A DNA stretch of 64,000 nucleotides from Blastomussa wellsi (lineage: Eukaryota; Cnidaria; Anthozoa; Scleractinia; Plerogyridae). The notes under the pieces were generated by a model. The model did not search any database. It was not told where the DNA came from and was given only the letters and a program-made list of their open reading frames with translations. The stretch is from assembly GCA_947652115.1 (NCBI GenBank), contig OX393571.1, forward strand, positions 938,173 to 1,002,172, written 5' to 3'. This document shows positions 59,701 through 64,000 of this stretch, one piece after another (positions within the stretch are counted from its first letter, which is position 1; each line of letters starts with the position of its first letter). Position numbers and translations under genes: made by a program.

Positions 59701-60669
59701 GACTAGCACCCCATCCGGGGGGGGGGGGGGGGAATTTTCCTATACACGTCATTCTTCAGCCTGATTGGCCACTATACTCAAACGCAGACCAAGTCATAAT
59801 ATAATTCAGCCTGAAAAATTCTGGATATAAAATGCATGCTAACCTTAGTTGTATGAATATTTTGAGGAGAAAAGGGATTTTGATCACTATTGTTGTAGAT
59901 GGACCAGGCTGCGTCTCACAATGGAACCATTCCCAGCTGTGTTTGAACCCCTCACAGAGAGTGCTGTAATTGGCTTATTGACCTGCTGGGCAGTACAACA
60001 TTTATGGGAATTCAGTGCAATACTCTTCTTCATTGAACACCTTGCACTGTGGTTTGTGCTGGATTATCTTTTACTCAGATGTCTTCAAGGGGTGAGCAAA
60101 GTTTTGAATATAGTCCATCTTTAAAATCTATTTTATTTTTGAGTCATAAGATGAGAACATTCATGAACATTGTTGTCTTATAAATCTCTAACTATTAGTT
60201 GTGAGAATTTGGCGTTGATCAATACATATTTATTGTGTATTAATACTCTTCTGCATCCTATACAATAAAAAGATTAAGAATTTCAATGGCGATTTATTAA
60301 CGTGCAGCTCCAAGAAATATTGATACTCGCACAAGCCTAAGTATAAAGATAAATTGGAATTCTTGGATAGGTGGTGTTACTATGGCTAAACCAAAATATC
60401 TTTTCAAGGAGGGTGATATTTGTATTTTTTCTAATAACATAATACTTAACATACGATTTCTTCTTTTTCAGCCTAACAATGCCTTACCACCATTATGGAA
60501 ACTGTTCCTGGCATGGTTGTTTCGTGAGTTTTCATGGATAATATTTTTCCTTCAAGCAGCATGTGGTCGCGAGATTGAATGGCGGACGTCACACTTTGTG
60601 CTTAAGCTGGGTGGTAAAGCGGAGCGACTCCAAGAGAAATGTCAAGACCTGAATAACCACTGCTGTTGA
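53704..60669 (+). CDS. UGCG: Ceramide glucosyltransferase
   Basis: The twelve exons are 53704-53828, 53951-54020, 54188-54256, 54483-54585, 56103-56204, 57189-57253, 57836-57883, 58487-58598, 59137-59203, 59358-59444, 59899-60091 and 60472-60669. Phase holds, giving 412 residues (human 394). The Golgi enzyme transfers glucose from UDP-glucose to ceramide, the first step to glycosphingolipids (family GT21). An N-terminal membrane anchor (about 17-40) precedes ELPGVSILKP. Metal/nucleotide aspartates are at QD97, CDSN (Asp152) and AEDYF (Asp244). The (Q/R)xxRW motif is RMVRW at 280-284. The C-terminal third has hydrophobic helices (IGLLTCWAVQ, AILFFIEHLALWFVLDYLLL) and ends in IEWRTSHFVLKLGGKAERL. 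The cysteine I recall at human 207 (GMSC) is serine here (GMSS). His in YFGTQH is kept. Confidence 0.95.
55486..55653. repeat. Short element with GGGTTGTCA ends in UGCG intron 4
   Basis: CAGGGTTGTCATTAGG at the left and TTTTGACAACCCTG at the right form short inverted ends. The inside holds repeated GAGTAGC(A/C)GG(C/T) motifs. It is probably a non-autonomous interspersed element. Confidence 0.45.
55932..56020. repeat. Foldback element just before UGCG exon 5
   Basis: The arms CTTGGTTCAAATTTTCTTTT plus CCTTTG and complement (AAAGGAAAATGAAATTTGAA plus CCGAG) pair over about 24 bases around a loop of about 40 bases (GGGTATGGTAGTGTATGATA). It ends about 80 bases before the exon 5 acceptor. Confidence 0.7.
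56270..56590. repeat. Repeat with CCTTGAAAGTCCTTGA motifs
   Basis: CTTGAAAGT(A/C)(T/C)TTGA-like units flank an interior of about 200 bases (56270-56320 and 56520-56580). A minus-strand relative (TTCCCTGACCTTGAAAA) is at 36110-36195 in DYNC2LI1. An interspersed repeat of unknown class. Confidence 0.4.
58969..59041. mobile_element. MITE with TTA target duplication (73 bp copy)
   Basis: The ends TGTACCTATCAATGTTAAGC and ATTGATAGGTGCA match the 227-bp copy at 15980-16206. TTA flanks both sides (58966-58968 and 59042-59044). The interior is reduced to a G-rich/C-rich hairpin (GGGAGGGAGGGG / CCCCCCTCC). It lies in UGCG intron 8. Confidence 0.8.
59545..59735 (+). mobile_element. tRNA-derived SINE, copy 5
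   Basis: The B-box region (GTGTTCAAGGCCTGGCCAGG) is present, but the head is diverged or cut. The body follows: CTTTGGGAAGACTTGCTTCT, GTGCATAAATGGGTACTAGC, the GGGGGTTAACCCTGCGATGG block and AGCACCCCATCC, then a run of about 16 G. It lies in UGCG intron 10. Confidence 0.8.
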
Positions 60670-60744
60670 CTGAAGTGCTTAATTATGGTGTTGTTTATTT
60701 ATCATTCATTGCCATATTGGTTGTTCAAACATGCAATGATTGCA

Positions 60745-60915
60745 TTTTTCGCTGCCGTCAATCATAATTACGGTAAAAGTTAATGAACCTTGAAAACCAG
60801 AACAAACAAAATGGATCAAAGTCTACCAATCACAACTGACAGACATGACCTTTTGACCCTGTTGAAGTGTACCTCTGATTTCTGAGAGGTCCGCTTGATG
60901 ATTGACGGCAGCGAA
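60745..60915. repeat. Inverted-repeat element after UGCG
   Basis: TTTTTCGCTGCCGTCAATCAT at the left and its complement ATGATTGACGGCAGCGAAAA at the right enclose about 130 bases. The arms match over some 20 bases without a gap. Non-coding. Confidence 0.6.
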
Positions 60916-62019
60916 AAACGTAACCGTCGACATGAGCAGAGTTCGCATGTTTCTGAAAGCTGCAGTAAAAGCAAAGACGATTATACTGCTATCAATACCA
61001 ACAGACAGGGTGCATTTCTGTGGGGGAAATGAATCGGTGCAGTTACACATACTACGGTGAATGGCATTTACCATGATATTTTTCCCTGTGGTTCATCGCA
61101 CTTGGGTTTCGGTTGACTGTGTTAATCAGCAGTTTCACATGATTAAGATTGCCGAGATAAAAGAAATGTCATGCACTGCACTGGTTATGTGTTGATGTCA
61201 AACGCAACATCGTGATTGGCTCATTTACCACAGGAAATGTAATGCGGGAAATGTTGGTTACACAGTTTGCTAAAATTATTATGCAGTTTCCCTCTGCAGT
61301 AAATGTTCCCCATGTAATGAATACAAAGTTTCGAGGGTGAAGGAAATAGGGACTGTCCAAAAACTTATGACCTTCTTTGCTAAGCGTTTCTAATGTAGAA
61401 GGAGTACTTTTTGAAATTGTTAGCAAAAACAAAGACAGTGAGGGCGGATCTCTTTGCCCGACCCTGAAATTTTGTATACAGTGACATTTAAGCGAAGAGG
61501 CGTTTATTGATGAAATCTTACATCTGGGGGAGAGAGGTGTATTTGGGAATTTGAAGTGTAAAAGTATTTGGTTTATGCCAGTGATTTCATTTCTTGAACA
61601 GGGGAGATTACTGAGAAAGACAAGCATTCAATTGGTTATTTGTTAAAGAACTTGTTTTTAATTAACAATTTCAATTAACTCAACATTTTGAAATCAAATA
61701 ATGTCCAGGGTTGAAATATAATATTTAATGTAAACCCCGGCCTAAAGGACAACATTCGACTTTGTGTCAATTTGCAATGAAAATGGAAAAAGATAAATCG
61801 CTATTTATTTTGTATCATAGGGTTTTCAGTATCGGTTGTATGACTGCCATAGTTATTTGATCATGAAGAATTTTAAATTATTGTAATTATTTATGTATGA
61901 CAATACAACATCCTGACAATACACTACTTGAAATGTAATTGGTTGAGGGTTTTAAGGTTTCATTTTGATTGGTTCAAGAACAGAATGTGTAATAAATCTG
62001 ATTAGTTTCGTTGAGCTAA

Positions 62020-62345
62020 AGTGGTTTTCAATTGAGTGTCATAAACGCAAACCTAAAGTTAGGGCGAGTTTAAATTGAGTGTTGTAAAAGCAAACCAAAG
62101 TAGTTACTGTGGCCAATCACAGGACAGAGGCAATCCAGGGATCCAATCAAAACTCGAAGTGATTACACGCAGCCGACGCAAAGCGCGGGAAAACGTGCAC
62201 GCGCGAGGCACGATTGGCTTTGCTTTTACTTCTGATTGGTTGAAAAGGTGGCGCGAGATTTTTAAACCAATCTCGGAGCGTAATAACGCAAAGCCAAAGC
62301 AATTTTGCTAATTACTTTCGACACTCGATTGCAAACCGCTCTGTG
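62020..62345. mobile_element. Interspersed TIR element with CCAAT/ATTGG interior
   Basis: The left end AGTGGTTTTCAATTGAGTGT and the right end (ACACTCGATTGCAAACCGCT) are inverted repeats with a few changes. The interior holds GGCCAATCACAGGACAGAGG, GACGCAAAGCGCGGGAAAAC, GTGCACGCGCGAGGCACGAT and several CCAATC/GATTGG motifs. I recall this type as abundant in coral genomes. It has no coding content. A second SINE-like start (AATTGAGTGTTGTAAAAGC at 62075) suggests a nested or tandem end. Confidence 0.6.
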
Positions 62346-63577
62346 AACTCTATCAATGACCAATCGCAAAGGACAGAGGCAAACTATTGAACCAATCAGA
62401 TCTCAAAGTTAATGCATGTAGGCTAGCCGGCACGAAGTGCTGTTGTCCGCTAATATTGCTTTGAATTTGTATTACAAGGCTAATTCTATTTGTCATTTTT
62501 GTAATGGGTAGTTTTGCTTGTTCATTATTTAACTATCATTTTAAGTCAATAATTTGAGGCTTGTTGTAGCCGTTTATTTAATGTGAAGGCATAGTCTGCT
62601 ATGCTTCTTAAGAATTTCTACGAAAATTGTAAGAATAATTTGAACTTGAGTCTAAATAAATGTTTCTTGCGTAGCATTGTGTAAAAGTTTTGGTTTTGAA
62701 GTGAACATTGCATACAGAAAAGTGGACGTGAAAGGGAAAGGAAGTGTCATTTATCTCCTCCCGCACCCTCCCCAACTTCCAATCGAACCCTCCCCCTCTA
62801 CCCCTGCCCCCAGGTGTAACGTTTTGGTCCCGCGAGCTGTGCTTGAGCCCCACTCGTCATCTATGGCAGATGATGTTATCGCAGTTTCGCAATCTAATAA
62901 GTTTGTTTTTAAGGCATATTTCAAAAAAATTATTTTACTCTTAACTTTAGTTTTGCTCTATAAGTACAATTGTACTTCTTAACATTCAAGGTTTCCATTC
63001 AGTTCATGATATGTGATGTACTCTGGGCAGTATACGATTGTTCATAAAAAAATTCAGTATTCGCGTTGATGCGCGCAGTGCTCTTAGCTATAGAGACAAA
63101 AAACATGTTTGATTGGCGCGAAGATAACGGAATTGAATTAAAGTTAAAAATACACCTGCAACTAAATTATTCTTAACTGCTTCCTTTTAATTGTGACTTG
63201 TTGTGCTTGTGTGTCCAAAACACGGAAAAAATAATTTACATTAAAATAGACTTACCTCATTGTTATCCGAAACGGTTAACAATGTTAAGAGCATGTGAAG
63301 TTTGTTTAGACTAAGTTCATTAACAGCGGAAAAAATCCCTGTCCGTGATTGGCTGGTTGTTAGTGATTTCACCTGTTGACTTGTTGTCACGTATTTACAT
63401 ATTTGCAACGCACGTCTCATTATCAAAGTCCATGTAAATTTAATGTCACCAGTATCGCTATAACAACGTTCCGTTTCTTAAAAACATTCATGTTTGGCTT
63501 ACGCGGACAACACTGATGTATTTTGCTGGGAAGTTGTTGATAACTGTCAGATTCGACCATCGTTTTCACGTGTGAAA

Positions 63578-64000
63578 ATGACTAGTTCAGTTTCAGCTAG
63601 TTCTCGAAATTCATCACTCGGTGGAGGACCCTCAATGATTGGCATGATTAGGGCGAGAAAACTCGCCGTTAAACTGAAAAAGCGGGCGCAGTTTCTAGTT
63701 GCGGACAGAAGGCGAAGAGAAAATACGGGACAGACAGCTGTTATTCATTGGGATTTCCCGAGAAATTTGCGTCGTGATGAGCCACCAACAAGGTTGTCGG
63801 TTCCTGGCGGAAAATCCCCACCGACTTCACGTTCTCCGAGCGTTGCGTCGCGTTACGGCTACGTGAGCGCGAGTCAAACGCCGCGAAACACATACCGTAT
63901 GGAACCTGTTAGCCGTTTCTCCGAGCCAAAAGTCAAAGAAGTTATTGAAGATGTTTTGGACCAGAATCTTCACGGTCATACGTACGAAGCAGTGTTTTGC
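63578..64000 (+). CDS. Tctex-type dynein light chain, long N-terminus (3' end outside window)
   Basis: The frame is open from ATG 63578 to the window edge, 141 codons with no stop. A basic, Ser/Arg-rich region of about 100 residues (MTSSVSASSRNSSLGGG; ARKLAVKLKKRAQF; RDEPPTRLSVPGG) comes first. The start of a Tctex-1 domain follows: NTYRMEPVSRFSEPKVKEVI, EDVLDQNLHGHTYEAVFC. This fits the longer light chains of the TCTEX1D1/DYNLT5 type, whose N-terminal extension precedes the dimerising fold. It differs from the short intronless protein at 30616-31041. The rest of the domain, with the usual SFKNDSLF-type end, must lie to the right. Membership in the family is likely, the exact subtype less so. 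Confidence 0.78.
   Translation, partial: MTSSVSASSRNSSLGGGPSMIGMIRARKLAVKLKKRAQFLVADRRRRENTGQTAVIHWDFPRNLRRDEPPTRLSVPGGKSPPTSRSPSVASRYGYVSASQTPRNTYRMEPVSRFSEPKVKEVIEDVLDQNLHGHTYEAVFC

Larger units (their letters stand above)
60670..63577. other. Intergenic between UGCG and second Tctex gene
   Basis: No coding content. The first part is UGCG 3' UTR. Two inverted-repeat elements are listed separately (60745-60915 and 62020-62345). The last 500 bases are AT-rich and should hold the promoter of the Tctex gene. Confidence 0.45.

Noticed and set aside
61169..61627. Minus-strand frame of 152 codons in the UGCG downstream region
   Set aside because: No recognisable domain, low complexity in places, and no splice or start context. 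Not supported as a gene.

Overview
The window is animal nuclear DNA, AT-rich, with intron-split genes, GT/AG splice sites and many short foldback and tRNA-derived repeats. The proteins are closest, from memory, to invertebrate members of metazoan families. The repeat content (tRNA-derived SINEs, foldback elements, a DIRS/Ngaro-like tyrosine-recombinase retrotransposon) looks cnidarian, most likely a stony coral. That last assignment is inference, because no search could be run.

Layout, left to right: (1) the 3' part of an intronless ELAV/Hu-type RNA-binding gene (1-696, +), then about 7.9 kb without a gene; (2) a complete four-exon heparan N-sulfatase gene, SGSH (8572-13568, -); (3) 3.1 kb of nested repeats; (4) a complete seven-exon MTAP gene for methionine salvage (16710-22062, +); (5) a second, complete and intronless ELAV-like gene (24210-25214, +); (6) an intronless Tctex-type dynein light chain gene (30616-31041, +); (7) a 17-exon gene for the dynein-2 light intermediate chain DYNC2LI1 (33996-43781, -), with a 3.1 kb tyrosine-recombinase retrotransposon in its third intron; (8) head-to-head with it, the two-exon RWDD3 gene (43987-45352, +); (9) a 13-exon coiled-coil protein gene that I cannot name (46305-53214, -); (10) head-to-head with that, a 12-exon ceramide glucosyltransferase gene, UGCG (53704-60669, +); (11) the 5' end of another Tctex-type light chain gene, cut by the window edge (63578-64000, +).

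The genes are mostly unrelated housekeeping functions: lysosomal heparan sulfate breakdown, polyamine/methionine salvage, glycosphingolipid synthesis and SUMO-pathway modulation. Three encode dynein-associated chains (DYNC2LI1 and two Tctex proteins), which may be chance. Two head-to-head pairs (DYNC2LI1/RWDD3 with 205 bp between starts; coiled-coil gene/UGCG with 489 bp) probably share promoters.

The most striking structure is the retrotransposon at 39145-42249. Its split direct repeats (A1 ... B1-A2 ... B2) are identical between copies (194/194 and 76/76 bases), while its gag, reverse transcriptase and recombinase are broken. This points to a recent insertion mobilised by enzymes from another copy. 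Exon coordinates below were assembled by hand from splice signals, phase and remembered family sequences. Every multi-exon model keeps phase; the coiled-coil gene does so only if an unusually short 44-nt intron is accepted.
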